From Rhizopus arrhizus (lineage: Eukaryota > Mucoromycota > Mucoromycetes > Mucorales > Rhizopodaceae): a stretch of DNA of 64,000 nt. Numbering within the stretch: position 1 is the stretch's first letter; every line of letters begins with the position of its first letter. A program made the position numbers and the translations under genes. This document shows positions 23,103 through 36,167 of this stretch, piece after piece. Below the pieces are notes generated by a model, which saw only the letters and a list, made by a program, of their open reading frames with translations, did no database searches and was not told the DNA's origin. The stretch lies in NCBI GenBank assembly GCA_024220505.1, contig JAKZZE010000008.1, positions 1,364,001 to 1,428,000 of the forward strand. Reading direction: 5' to 3'.

Positions 23103-23154
<52 letters not shown>

Positions 23155-26100
23155 AAGAAAGAATAAAAAGTACTGAAGCTATAATAGCAAATGATAAAAA
23201 ACTAGAAGAATCTATCATGTCCTCTTCACTTCATTTCGCAGATGATTTTATAAAGTCAGAAATTGAAGAAGATGAGCAAGTAGAAGAAACACTTCAGCGG
23301 GCAGACGGCATTTATGTATTAACACGTACTATTGATAAACTGTTTGCTCAACTAAAGGTATCTGTTACAGATACAGTGATACACATCATACATACATCAG
23401 CTGCTTCATTATCAGATGACGACAACGACGATGACGAACAAAAGCAATACAGCATTGATATTTGTATACCTGGAATATCTTATTTTGATGAAACACCAGA
23501 ATTTAATAAGGACATAGACCAACAAAAATACATTGACGAAAGCTCATTACTTTTACCTCCAGTGCCTAATGAAACAATCAAAATTATTACTATAGAACCA
23601 CCTAGCGTTTGGTTAAGATCAGTGAACAATCACGTCATACAGTCCACCGAGATGTTTTATGAAGCAGAATCCAGTCCATCGAGTCAACCAACTACGCCCA
23701 CAAATGATAACGGTTCGTATGAATCACTTTTATTTACCACTTTGGATAAAAACAATTGGATAAGAATAAAAACAATTCCACTGGACGAAAATGCCTTTCA
23801 CATCAAACAAGTCGATTTCTTACTCACTCACCTTCGCCTTGTTCTTACTCCAAAACAAATTGCCTTTTTTCTAGACTTGGTAGATTTTATCCAGGATTCA
23901 TTCACTCCAACACCAACAAGCAGTACATCTAGCACAGATATCTTGGGCGATCTAGACGTTCGAAATCAGCAAAAGAAGGATACTTTACACAGGGAAAACA
24001 CACCTGAACAAAAAGTCAAGATAAAGATTTCACGCGTTGAATGTTTTCTACTCACACGGAATAGTCAAATTATATTGAACAGACCTAAAGTTGATTTACA
24101 CCAAACCCACATCCGATTTGTCATGGATCAATTGAATATTCGAATGCAACGTTTCATCAACCAGGATCACTGCATCAATCTCTTATTCCTCAACTTAGAA
24201 TTAGATGAATGGGTTCAAAGACCAAGTTTTGTAGTCATTAAGGATAAGGCACACCGAACACGATACAATTGCTATCAACCTATTATTCAATTTGATAACA
24301 GCATCATGCATAATTACTCTGATGAAGATACATTTCCTAGCTTTTATGATGTAAAAGAACAAGAAAAAAGTGTAGTTGAAGTGATTAGGGTTAAAGTAGA
24401 TAAAAAGAGATTATTTATGAATGGTAAACATGTTGCGTTGTATCATTTAAAACCACTAAAAGTATTTTTAGGAAGTATTTCATTAAATGAAGATATACAT
24501 GTTGATATACAAGCATTCAAACTATATTTTGATCCTCGTATTATAAATAGATTCGATACTTATATACATGCATTCATAAACAGAAAACCACTCTCTCAAC
24601 CATCAGAATTACCGAGGTAAACATATTCATAACGTGTAACAATCAAAAAGTATAAAACATTTTTTATTTGAAACTAGACTACGTAGAAATACATCCAATT
24701 TACTAGAAGATTTGTTACCAAATAGAAGAGTACAAGTAAAATGTGCTTTCATTCGTCTTGTGCTTCTTTCTCCAGATATGAGTCAGGCAACAAGTCGGTA
24801 CGATTTCAATGATAAAAACCATGAAAATCAACTAAGCGTTGATGTCAAAAAAGCTGTGGTTTTTTGGTCAACTTCGCCTACTGCTGAAACTACAAAAGAC
24901 ATAGACGAAAAAGAATCTGCTCACATAAATAATGCGACACGCATGAATATTGAGCTGAATTTTATCAACATCTTTATCAAAGAAGGTAAGAGGAATCAAA
25001 AGTATGATAATGTGTCTAATTTGTTTCTTAATATCCTTGAACTAGATACCACTACTCAATGCTGGTTTACTGCTAAAACTATTCAAGACATGCAAATGTT
25101 TTCTGAAGCTACTTTATGCCCAAGTATTGAAATCACTGTGAGAGATCCTCAATCAATTTATCATACTCGTTCAGATACAAATCATGATATGCCTCATACT
25201 CTATTTGATGGACTCAAGGAAGGAAATACATCCATTGAAAATCAATCAGATTCAGCTCTTATATTTAAGCAAAGAACAATTGAAACTTCTGTAAGATTCT
25301 CAGGTTTGCAAACAAAAGCGTGCGTAACTAATATGGCTTTCTTTTAGCAATTCGTAATGAACTGCCACTTACCAGTCACCCATATGAATTTGACTAAGGA
25401 GCACTGGGACAAAATACAAATCATTCAAAACGATCTGTTGCTGTGGCAACCAAGATTTCTGCTAAACGTGACTGAAAGTGATACTGAAGATTACAATCAT
25501 CATTACCACCATCAGAAGGAAAAACCGAGCTTGCTTTCCCTCGTAGCTGTTCTTAGTCAATGTCATTGGCGCTTGCATACATCACCCACTGATCTTTACA
25601 CACTCCAATTCTCTGAATTTAAATATTTTGCTTGTATGAAGCACATGGGAAAAAATGAGAATATAACTACTCTAGATATTGAGGAATTAGCATTGTATGA
25701 TAATCTTATCGATCGAGAGTTATTTTGTAAAGCAATGCCAAAGATAATAACAGTAAGTTGCTCAAGTTTATATATAAAAAGAAAAAGGTTGCTAAAGAAA
25801 AAAAAATGACTGGCTTTTTGTCTAGCCTAGTAGAAGTAAATCAATGGTTTCCATTTTTTCTCGACTTTCCTTATATCCTGATATCAACAAGATTAGTAAA
25901 GAAACAAGCATTGTAGCAGGCGGCCTATGTTGGAAAGCAACGCCAGATATTGGTTTTATAGAACAACTTGTCCAATTTCAACAAGCACCTGAAGAAGTAA
26001 AGAAAAAAAAAAGTGACTTACGATCCGTTATTCATGCTTTTACTTTACTATAGATGGTATTTATCGATCCTCCAAAGCAACACATAAAGATATATGCTCA

Positions 26101-28314
26101 TGTAGTCGACACATCAATTAACTACGAGCCAAACGATCACCCTTCCAAAGCTATTGTATTACTTGATGGTATACAACTTATCACGAATATTATGAATGGC
26201 CAGCCGATGTTAGAGATCAAGGTATGTGTGGGTGATATCCAGCTTCTACTTTTAGATCACCCTGTACAGAGGTATCAGCATATTGAAAGCAGCGCTGCCA
26301 ATTCACGTCAATACTGGTTAGCTCTTGGTTTTGTTCCTTTGGTCTCGCTACAGTCAATTGAGTTGGAAGTTAAGCTCAAGATGTTAGAACACCTGTTGGT
26401 ACCAAAAGCAGATGTGGCCATCACAAGTACTGACATTTATCTGGACACCAGCTCAGATTCATTTCAATCCTTAGTCAATTTGATGACACACCTGTCGATG
26501 GAAGCTGCAAATGAGTCACCTACGCCAGTTCAACAGCAGCCACGAAGAGCCTCGACCGTCATGACAATGCGTACGATCAACGAACTAGACATGCTGGCTA
26601 GCATTGATGAAAATGCATTCAAGACAGCAGAGAGGAGAATGTCACCCCCAACTCTGATTGAGATGCCCGAGATAGAGGATTATGTTGAAGAATTTTACAG
26701 CTCACCCGGTAAATCGATAACACCACCAATCAAACCACGAAGACATATTAAACGGACGGACGATATCATACGTCTTCTGGCGACAGAAAAATTGGAGGTC
26801 ATTGATGATTTCTATGGTTCAGAGATAAGGGACAACACAACAACTGGTAGTAAAAAAACATCGCCTGTAGATCTCACCAAGGCGCTTTTATCACTCCGAG
26901 TACATCATGCTAATGTAATATGGAGACTTTATGAGGGATATGATTGGGATTATGTACGCGCAGAGATGGCGGCACGCAAGCATGATAGAAAGGCCGCCTT
27001 TACAGATCAAGGAGGATTTGATGGAAGACAGCGGCAAAGACAGGATGTTCAGATAGAGATTCAATTAACTGAAATTTCCGTCAGTTTTGACCTGATGCCC
27101 TCTAAGGAAGCGACAGATCTTTACTTTCAGCTAAATATAAATGATATGAGTGTGATTGATAACATAAAGACATCAGCGTGGAAGAAACTATTAGGCTATA
27201 TGAAGTCGGCTGTCATGTGTCGAGAGGATGGTGAAAGTATGGTTCACTTAGAACTGACTAGTTTAAGACCTATTCCTGATCAGCAAGAACTTCGGCTTAA
27301 AGTAAAGCTGTTACCTATTCGATTGTATGTTGATCAAGATGCACTCAATTTCCTAGTCGATTTCTTTACGTTTGATAAATTGATCTTGAAGTCTACCAAA
27401 TTAGTAGATGCACCCAAGGATCCAAAAAAGGATGACACATTTTTCCGTAAGCTTTTAAAATTTTGAGTATGAATGTCTGCTTATGTACTTCTTTTTTAAT
27501 TTAGAATATGTAAATATTCAACCGGTTACTTTAAAGATTGACTATAAACCCAAGTACATAAATTATAGTAATCTTAAAGAGGGCCAACTTGCAGAACTCA
27601 TCAACCTCTTTTCTTTGGATGGAGCAGAAATGTCATTGTGTTCAATCAAGCTTACCGGCATAACGGGCATTGACCCATTACTAGACAAGATAGCACAAGC
27701 ATGGTTACCCCACATAAAACAGACGCAGGTGCCACATATGGTCTCTGGTGTTGCTCCTATTAGATCCCTTACCAATCTTGGTACAGGTGTGGCCGATCTT
27801 GTGCTGCTACCGGTCCAGCAGTATCGAAAAGACGGTCGAATTATCCGTGGTCTTCAAAAGGGAACACTCTCGTTTGCTCGAGCCACAGCAATTGAGGCCA
27901 TCAAGCTGAGTTCACGTATCGCCTCTGGTACTCAGATCATTCTGGAACACGCCGATGAATTCTTTGCACCACATGAGCAGCAGCAAACGGTCGATCAACA
28001 TTTTGTATATACAGATGAAAATATGGCACAGACCATTTTGGCTGTACCTACAGATGAAGGGGAAGAGGAAGAGGAAGAAGAGCAATCGAGTCAAAATGTG
28101 ATACGTGCTGTACCTGTGGCTGTCATTAGACCTATGATTGGATTGACTGGTGCTTTCCAAAGTATCTTTAACGGATTGCGGAATTCAATAGATCCTGTTA
28201 GAAGATTGCAAAGTGAAGATGTAAGTGCATAATTTACAGATAAAGAGACATGAAGAGTAACCAAACTTTTTTTTTTTCTTTTTTGCAATATAGAAATACA
28301 AACAAACAAAATAA
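22678..28314 (+). CDS. ATG2: Autophagy lipid-transfer protein ATG2
   Basis: Chorein-type bridge protein that transfers phospholipids from ER to the growing phagophore with Atg9 and Atg18. 1733 aa in eight exons: 22678-22869, 22926-24616, 24678-25290, 25348-25752, 25826-25996, 26054-27446, 27505-28220 and 28294-28314. The N-terminal chorein segment has SIPSNIQKRLYKF and LDLDNFDIELVNGSVELRDL. The C-terminal ATG2_CAD region has PIRLYVDQDALNFLVDFF, DYKPKYINYSNLKEG, HMVSGVAPIRSLTNLGTG and GLQKGTLSFARATAIEAIKL. An in-frame run of about 20 lysines follows residue ~120, encoded by a 45-base A run at 23107-23151. Convergent with exportin-7, 72 bases apart. Confidence 0.93.
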
Positions 28315-28386
28315 TAGAAGAAAGCGAAACAAAAAGTGACCCATTTTTATATAAATATGTATAAAATATACAAAATATTTTTTTAT

Positions 28387-31300
28387 CTAATAGTACGCAG
28401 GTGAAGTAGTTAAAGGTGTTAATTTTATACTGTGTGCATTAAGTGGCTTTCTAAATGTTGATACATTATGGGTAAATCTTTCTCGATCTTTTGTTGATAA
28501 TGTCCAGTTAATACCGCTTAATAATCCATTTAATACCTAAGAAAATGTTAATGGGGTTCATTATATTTCTTTTTCTTTCCTTTACAGTTGTCACTATTGT
28601 TTTTCTTTCAGGCAATTGATTTTCAATGACGGCATTGATATATCTGTATACATAATCACGCTCCAACAGAATCAATGGATACAACGGTCTTGACAACGTC
28701 CATTGATCCGCCTTATCATCAAACAAGAGTATTTGCAGTAGAGAGGTTAAGAGAGTAGGCAAGACATGTCTGAATTGCGCTAGATAAGTTATCAACCAGT
28801 GTTGCTGAGAGGATCTCCTGCGTTGCTGTTGTCTAGTAAGCCTTTCAGTTTCCCCAATAACATAGCAGCAAATGTGATTGATGGCAGAGCAGGCATGAGA
28901 AAAGACAACCTGATCCATAGATTCAATACCTTGTTCACAAGCCTGTATCAGATGTAAAAATATTTCGGGAGAAACATGAGGCATAGCCATGAGTTGCTGT
29001 TCCTTGACAAATTCGTCCAGCATATAAAAAAAGGATTGTGATAGTTTCGGGAAGCTCTATAAAGAAAGACATGAATCAAGACATTTGTTTTCCTTTTTCT
29101 TCATTTTCTTCTTACGAATAGGTCATTCAGCGGAATGCTTTGAACAAGTTGGAGTGTAGCTTCAAAAGCTTCATTGGCTGCCTTATCTTGATATAACCAA
29201 AGTATACCAAAGTTGATATATTTACCTCCAAGACACTTTGATAAGATGTTAAAGCACAGACTGATACCTTTATACTTGTAATCATAAGCCTGATCCGCTG
29301 ATGGTTCAGGTTGCTTTGACAATTGCTGATTGTAAGAGCAAATAATTTGGCTTGCATCCTTAAATATCAGAATTCCATTGGGCGAGGATATGTCAAATCC
29401 CAATCTTTGGTTTTTGTTACTAGCGTACTCTAAATAGAATGTCAACAAAGTATTTACTATGGGATCTGGAGACCACGCTTCTACAGCATGCAGCAGCAAA
29501 GATGAGTGATGATTATAGAACCAGTCAAAGAAGAAAAGAAAGTGACGACGACTTTGAATGGAAGAGATGAAACCATGTAAGTCAATGAATATATCTCGAA
29601 TAGCTTTCTATTATATAAGACGGTAAGAATCAAACAGAAGATAAAATGAATCGTATATTTACTCTGGTTTTTTCTTGTCTGAATGCTTCAATGGTATCTA
29701 AGGGACCTAATGCTTGAATGCGCATATCAAAAGGTTTCATAAATTCATAAAATATTCGCTCAGTAGCATTATCATCAGCGAATAATAGCTTGCATAATAT
29801 CTGAAAATAAAGTGTTCTATTTTCCCTTTGCTTCTCATGTTGAAAAAATGCAATCTCGCTTGCAATGTGATTTTGAAAAATTAGGTTGGTTGTTTCAATC
29901 TTACGAAGATTTTTGGAAGCACCATATCTATAATTTTTTTTTGTTAAAGCTGAATACATTTGTGAATATTTTCAATGTTTACCCAGTATTAAGATCATTA
30001 AAGAGTTCTAATGTTCTTCTGATAACAAGTTCATTATCTGCCCAAAATTGCATATTAGATACACTTTGAAAGGGTTAGTATATGTTTCTAAGTTTCAAGT
30101 GATTTAATTACATTTTGCGCATAATGACATCCAACATCGTAACCTGATCACTTATTCCAAATACTTTGGATAGGTTTGAGTAAACCTAATAAAACAATTA
30201 ATTTTTAATATATTTACACTTTGCACAAGTTAAATTACATCTCTTCCATTCGATTCACTCATGTATGACTTTTTAAACTGCTGAAAAAAGTAAATGAATG
30301 CCAAGTCCAGCTTTTCATTCATAAAAGTGTTCCCATGTTGATTTTGTAGTAACTGCTGTACATTTACTAGCTGCAGTACTCGAGTTGTAATTTCACTATC
30401 CATTTTATCAACATTATCCGACGTCATGAATGCCTATGGACATAAATAAAGTCTTAAATTCAACATCTCCCCTTAAAAAATGTATATATTTACTGCCCGG
30501 TTGCCTACAAATGCAGCCATGATATAAATAAGCCAAGCAAATTTGGTTTCAATAATTTCAAGCATTTCTCTAAACCCTTCAGGGTTTGCAACGCTTATGG
30601 AGTTTACTAGCTCTTGGTATTGAATGGTGATCGGATCAAATAATTGAGTGATAACCATACCAGAGTCTCGATATTTTTTGTGCGCTATTTGGCCTAAATA
30701 GTTTAATGATTCTATCAATGCGTCTTCGTTTTCAAGAGGATCTAAAAGTATCATCACAAACGTTAATAATAAACAAAATAAAGAAAAAGCTCATAAAGCA
30801 AATTACCATCTAGTCCTTCTTCTATATACACAGGTACTGATTCAATGGTTGCAGAGACGTAAGCTTGAACCACCTTTCCAATAAAAAAGTTAATAAAAAA
30901 CAAATGATGTTCCTTTTCTTCCAACCTCAACTGTGATATTTGACAGCTTTTCGATCGCCTCTTCACCCAATTGCTGATAATAAGTCATACTTTGTACAAG
31001 TCTAGACCAAAAGCTGAGTATATAGGTTGAGGTGTTTGGCACAGATTTCCATGATTGAAACGCTTTGAAGGAAAAATCAGCTATCAACGCAATCCAATCA
31101 AGGTACCCGGGTGTTTGTACCATCTCGTTCAAAGGCACTGTGGCTCTAAATCGCGACAGGAATCGACAAAATCCATTGTAAGTATCACTGTTGTCTAACC
31201 CATGAGAGCTCAAAATGATATCACGAATACCTTGCATGATGGATGTAATAAATTGGGTTCTGTAAGGCTCATTGAATAGCGCAATACGAATAGAGGCGAT

Positions 31301-32141
31301 TTGTACCAGACAGTCCATCACTTTAGACGCGTGAGAAGGCTCAAACTCGTTATAGGCTTTGAAAAAAGTCGATAAAAAGTCTTCTTTTGTTAATAAAGGT
31401 CTCCAAGTTGTAGGTACCTAAGTAAACTGAGTATTAATTTTTAGGCAAGGTGTATACGTTACCTGAATGGTGCCAACATCTTCTCCGGATTCATCAGGAC
31501 TTGTACCACTAAAATCATACGAAAAGCATCTTACAATTAAATTGAGGGTTACTTCCTTTAAACGCTGTTCATGATCAACTAAATAAAAAAGATAAGTTGT
31601 ATAACAAAGGAAATCATGCTATTGCATTACTGTGACTATAAGCAATTCCATGCTGAACAATTTCTTCGAGCGTTTTAAATGCAGTCTCACAAACGTCAAA
31701 TAATTGTGTATCACGAAATTCGCCCGCTTTCAAAGATTTTAACATTTTTTTTTTTTATTAAACAAAGTCAACTTACCTGCTTTTCTATATTTTGATGAAT
31801 TTCTTGTAAAACTAGGAGGATTCATATCTTGTACAAGTACTGATAATATCTGCAAGCCAATGATACGATGATCTACTGAGGCCTATTATTTTATATAAAA
31901 GGGTTAGTGATCACATAGACGGCATATACGATACAATGAGAATATTTACTTGAATGAATTGAGAAATGTCTTTATAAACATCCTTATATTTCTCCACCTC
32001 AAACCATCCAATCAATGTCATGATAGCTAATAAACTTGCTAATTGGGATACTACAAAAGGTATTAAGTCTGGATGCATGAATGCATATTCCAGCAGAAAA
32101 GTTCCTATTGTCAATATATATCAATTATGCATATATTCATT

Positions 32142-32188
<47 letters not shown>

Positions 32189-32490
32189 GTACGAAGTTGT
32201 ATTTTTGCTTCTGTACTAAAAGTAGTCAATTGATCCTGTACTAGCTGTTTCAGTCTAGAAAAGCAAAATGTTTGAACATAGGGGCTCGGAGAACTTTCTA
32301 ATAAAACCCGAAGAGCAGAAGCTGTTTCTGTAGGCGTAGCAATGTCATTTGTTGCAGTGGAATTAGAAAAGGTAGGGAATGATTGTTCCAATATCTTTTG
32401 AGCTTCGACACTGTCCTGTAGTGACTTTGGATTATAAAGTTGCTCACATAACGATATATAGTAAACTGTTCTCTCGTCTTGTTGTGACAT
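28387..32490 (-). CDS. XPO7: Exportin-7 (RanBP16-type karyopherin)
   Basis: Importin-beta superfamily nuclear transport receptor dependent on Ran-GTP. A large multi-exon gene of roughly 1,000 aa. Start exon at 32194-32490 gives ISLCEQLYNP. Downstream exons give FLLEYAFMHPDL, IGWFEVEKYKDV, LVQIASIRIALFNEPYR, FCRFLSRFRATVPL, ILSFWSRLVQS, LAFIYFFQQFKKSYM, FDISSPNGILIFKD, YKGISLCFNILSKCLGGKYI, NFGILWLY and WTLSRPLYPLILL. The last exon has STKDRERFTHNVSTF. The order and spacing of blocks match animal XPO7. Intron 1 contains a ~45-T run (32142-32186). Internal exon edges were not all resolved. Confidence 0.88.
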
Positions 32491-32949
32491 GAAAGAGTTT
32501 TTCTTTTTTGAAGAAAAAAAAGAAAGTAAAAAAATAAAAACGTCGGATTAGAAATAAGCGCTTTTTTTTATTTTTATTTTATCAGTCAGTGTTTTCTAAG
32601 AAAGATAGCTGTATATGGATATAGTTGACTTATGCAATCTTTAATCTCAAGTTTATTCAAATCAACTCAACATTTAAAAAAGAAAAGGTCTCTCTTTTAA
32701 TGAGATCCTTTGGCATAAAGTATAGTCTAAAGAGAGGTTAATATACTGAATTACTCAAAATGTCGTGTTTCAACAACCAAACCAAGAAACCTCGAAGTTT
32801 TCTTGAGCTTATAGCATACTTTAACTATTATGGTATGAAAATGACAAGTGCAATACAAATGTTTGCAAAACATTATTTTTCAAAAACAGAAATCACTTTT
32901 TTTTTTTTCTTATTTTTTTAAAAAAAACAAGAAAAAAAAACGAAAGAGC
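32491..32949. other. Intergenic, upstream of exportin-7 and a small coiled-coil gene
   Basis: 459 bases between divergent genes. It is A/T-rich with T and A runs near 32900-32940. No gene is seen; the promoters of both flanking genes must lie here. Confidence 0.5.
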
Positions 32950-33408
32950 ATGCATAATTACTTTGTGTTTGATACTTTAGACGTCTCAGAACTAAACAAG
33001 TTGGTGTTTTCAGACACACAAGATAAAATGAATGAGGAACTTGAATCGTTTGCTGAGCAATTTGAGAATGGCTCCGTCTCTGCTGAATCGCTTGCGAAAA
33101 CATATGCCGCCTTAACCAGTTGCCACTCAAAAATATCCAAACACAAAAATATTGCCATAGATCAAGAAATTACACAATCTTTACTAAATACACAAGAACT
33201 GCTCGATCAAGCATTGTCTAGATTTGATATCAAAAGATCCAATAACGATATACAAGAAAAGCAAAATGCATATCTCAATGAAAAGCAGAAAAGAAAAAAG
33301 ATAATGTTGGATGAGTTGAGAAAAGAGTCTGATCGATTAGATGAATATTATACGAATAAAACAAGGGAATCTATATACAAGAATCTTGTAGGTACTCAAT
33401 GGATGTAA
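32950..33408 (+). CDS. Small coiled-coil protein of unknown function
   Basis: 152 aa if started at MHNYFVF; a shorter start at MNEELESF (33028) is also possible. It is acidic and helical, with heptad-like leucines (LESFAEQFENGSVSAESLAK, LLNTQELLDQAL) and a lysine/glutamate-rich C-terminal helix ending GTQWM. It resembles small adaptor subunits of BLOC-type or tethering complexes in style only; no family could be assigned. Coding is supported by an intact frame and a composition unlike the surrounding DNA. Confidence 0.6.
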   Translation: MHNYFVFDTLDVSELNKLVFSDTQDKMNEELESFAEQFENGSVSAESLAKTYAALTSCHSKISKHKNIAIDQEITQSLLNTQELLDQALSRFDIKRSNNDIQEKQNAYLNEKQKRKKIMLDELRKESDRLDEYYTNKTRESIYKNLVGTQWM

Positions 33409-33570
33409 TAAAGAGTGTTTATTCGATTTAAAGAATATTTTGGCATATATGATTGGTGGATCTCGGTTAAATAACTAGCAAATGATTAGTAATTAGAAAT
33501 TGTATAAGCGTAAACGTGTGTGCTTTTATTCTGTTTTATCTCTTTTTTTTTTTATTTTTTTCACTTAAAG

Positions 33571-35225
33571 ATGAATAGTTCTAATGTCTTTGAAGCTGCA
33601 GCATCTGGCAATTTAGACTATTTAAAAAACAATGTCAAGAATCTCAATGACAAGAACGAACGCGGTTGGACACCTCTTCACTTTGCTGCCCGTTTTGGAC
33701 AATTAGAGACTGTCGAGTTTTTAAAAAAAAACAAAGTAAATTTAAGTGAAGTAAATTCAGAAGGAAAGACAGCACATCAGCTTGCGACACTTTGGGGAAA
33801 CGAAGAGATCGCAAAACTCTTGCAAGAATCAGCACCTACTGTGAACCTTTTTCCTGATAATCACACAGCAGTCTTTGCTGGTAGTCCCTTAAACAGGTAA
33901 AAAGCATTTTATAATCTTTCTTTTGACGAGATTGATATGTATACATGCAGGTACGGGTGGGCACGAACAGATCAAGAATTTCTTTCAAAATTAGCCAAAT
34001 CACCAAAATCTAAATATCTCGTATTATCTGGTCAACAGGCTTTATATGATCAATCAGGGTCAATTCATTATGTTGATTATGAAAAGGTTGCTTTTATTGT
34101 AGATAAAGTCTATACAAATGATGGCTTTAATAAAAAAAACAGTGAAATTATCCTTGTATTTTTGGGTATTGATGAAAGTCAAGGGAAAGGTGAAGACGGC
34201 GTGGCCTTTTGGGCTTTAGATTTAACCCCCAAAGGATTATTTGAGAATGAACTTCAAAAGCTGGTTAAAGGTAATATGAGATTAAAGAGAAGAAGAATAT
34301 GGGAGGTGCTGATTATAAAAATAGAATTTGAATCCGGAACATTGGCGTTTTGTCCTACTCTTCCGCGTGCTTTTACTATGGAGAAGTCTGAAAGCGCCAT
34401 ACTTGCACAAGCAGCTGCGATGAGTAAAGACAGATTTTGAGGCATGATGGCATTGTTTAATATCCTAAATTTATAGTTGATTGGAATGCTCGTAACATGT
34501 TTTGTTCAGCCTGTGGTAAAAGAACTGTAATGGTTGAGGGTGGCCACAAGCGGACATGCGCCCCATCTGAGGAAGCACCGAAATGCATCAGCCACACTGG
34601 AGTGCAGAATTTTACTTATCCTAGAACAGGCAAGTGTGTCTAAATATTATTCTACTTTTAGTAAGGCTAACAATAAAAAGATGCCGTTGTTATTACGTGT
34701 ATTATCCATCCAAATGGTGACAAGATTTTATTGGGACGTCAAAAGAGATGGCCTAAAAAGATGTATTCATGCATAGCAGGTACAAGTGAAAAAGGAGGAC
34801 GAAGTAAAAATGGAAACTTACACAAAAAAAATAGGCTTCATAGAAGCAGCAGAAAGCTTAGAAGAAGCAATACGTCGAGAAGCATATGAAGAGACAGGTA
34901 TCATTGTGAACCGAGTTGCTTATCACAGTAGTCAACCATGGGTATAAAATATAGAATGATTAAATATACACAGACATTAAATATAATTTATTTTTAGCCA
35001 TTTCCTAACTCACTGATGCTTGGGTTCCATGCAGAGGCGGTATCTACTGATATCTCTTTTGCAGATGATGAACTTGAGTCAGCCCGCTGGTTTACTCGAT
35101 CTGAAGTGTTAGCAGCAGCCAAAGGGAATGAAAGCGCTACATTTAGCCTGCCATCCAAAGGCTCACTTGCTTATACACTTGTCAATTCGTGGTTAAATGA
35201 TAAAAAGTGGCAAAATAAACTTTAA
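33571..35225 (+). CDS. NUDT12: Ankyrin-Nudix NADH pyrophosphatase, peroxisomal
   Basis: Hydrolyses NADH/NAD+ to NMNH plus AMP. 443 aa in seven exons: 33571-33896, 33951-34270, 34325-34423, 34477-34629, 34681-34779, 34835-34941 and 34998-35225. Order: two ankyrin repeats ([34 protein letters not shown]), the NUDT12/Npy1 N-domain, a zinc ribbon (FCSACG, then two more Cys) and the Nudix box [22 protein letters not shown]. The [14 protein letters not shown] motif then specifies NADH pyrophosphatases. The C-terminus NKL is a plausible PTS1 variant. The intron at 34271-34324 is 54 nt, in frame and stop-free, so retention would add 18 residues. The intron at 34630-34680 has a GC donor. Confidence 0.93.
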
Positions 35226-35327
35226 GCGGAAATTAAAATAGAAATGAATAAATATATTTTTGATCACTTCATAAACACAAACGTAACACCTTTTCTTTTC
35301 CTCTTCTTTTCTATATTCAACTTTTAA

Positions 35328-36167
35328 ATGTCTTATCAACAGCCTCCTCCTCCTCCAAGTAATCAAAATACAGCCAACTATGGACAAAATTATGCTCAGC
35401 AAGGAGGAGCTTATGGTAGATAATGTAGAATGATATCATATAAACATTCTTATATTTATTAATAGCACCACCTGGTAATGCTGACCAACAGTTATTTACA
35501 TGGTTTAAAGCAGTCGACAGGGATGGCTCAGGACATATTTCAGCTGATGAGCTTCAGCGTGCTTTAATTAATGGGGATTGGAGCCCATTCAATATTGAAA
35601 CTGTTAGACTTATGGTGAATATGTTTGATGCAGGTAATAATACTGATTATTTAATAACAGATGAACTTAAGTTATTAATAGATAATAGCGGAACAATTGC
35701 TTTTAATGAATTCACTGCTTTATGGAGATATATTGATGACTGGAAACGATGCTTTCAAGCATTTGATGTGGATCGCTCTGGAAGCATTAATGAATCTGAA
35801 ATGGGGAATGCTTTAAGAAACTTTGGATTCAATGTTTCACCAAAATTCATTCATACTTTAATTCAAAAGTTTGATCGTTACGGTAAACTTTCTTTTTATC
35901 ATATTTGGTTGTAGTTATTTATTCGTTATCTGTAGCCACTGTCAATAAGACAGGAAAAGGAGATGTCACTTTTGATAACTTTGTTCAAGCATGCGTTACT
36001 GTAAAGACATTAACCGATTCATTTAAGCAGTTTGATGATAACAGTGATGGTTGGATACAAATTAATTATGAGCAGGTAAGCATGAGCAGTAGTTTTTCTA
36101 GGGCCTTTTCTTTTAGAACTAAAATCTTTTGTAGTTCTTGGACCTTGTTGTTCGCCAGCGTGCATAA
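35328..36167 (+). CDS. Penta-EF-hand calcium protein (ALG-2/PDCD6-like)
   Basis: Calcium sensor of the PEF family, linked in animals and yeast to ESCRT and membrane repair (ALG-2, Pef1). 209 aa in five exons: 35328-35415, 35466-35633, 35682-35882, 35936-36075 and 36135-36167. A Pro/Gln/Tyr/Gly-rich N-tail (QQPPPPPS) is followed by EF1 DRDGSGHISADEL, EF2 DADNSGTIAFNEF, EF3 DVDRSGSINESEM, a degenerate EF4 (VNKTGKGDVTFDNF) and EF5 DDNSDGWIQINYEQ. The end FLDLVVRQRA is the dimerising tail. EF4 is preceded by a split codon and lacks the first Asp of the loop. Confidence 0.92.

Noticed and set aside
23105..23152. The ATG2 A-run as a normal intron
   Set aside because: It has GT and AG at its edges but no branch point or pyrimidine tract, so reading through as polylysine is the default.
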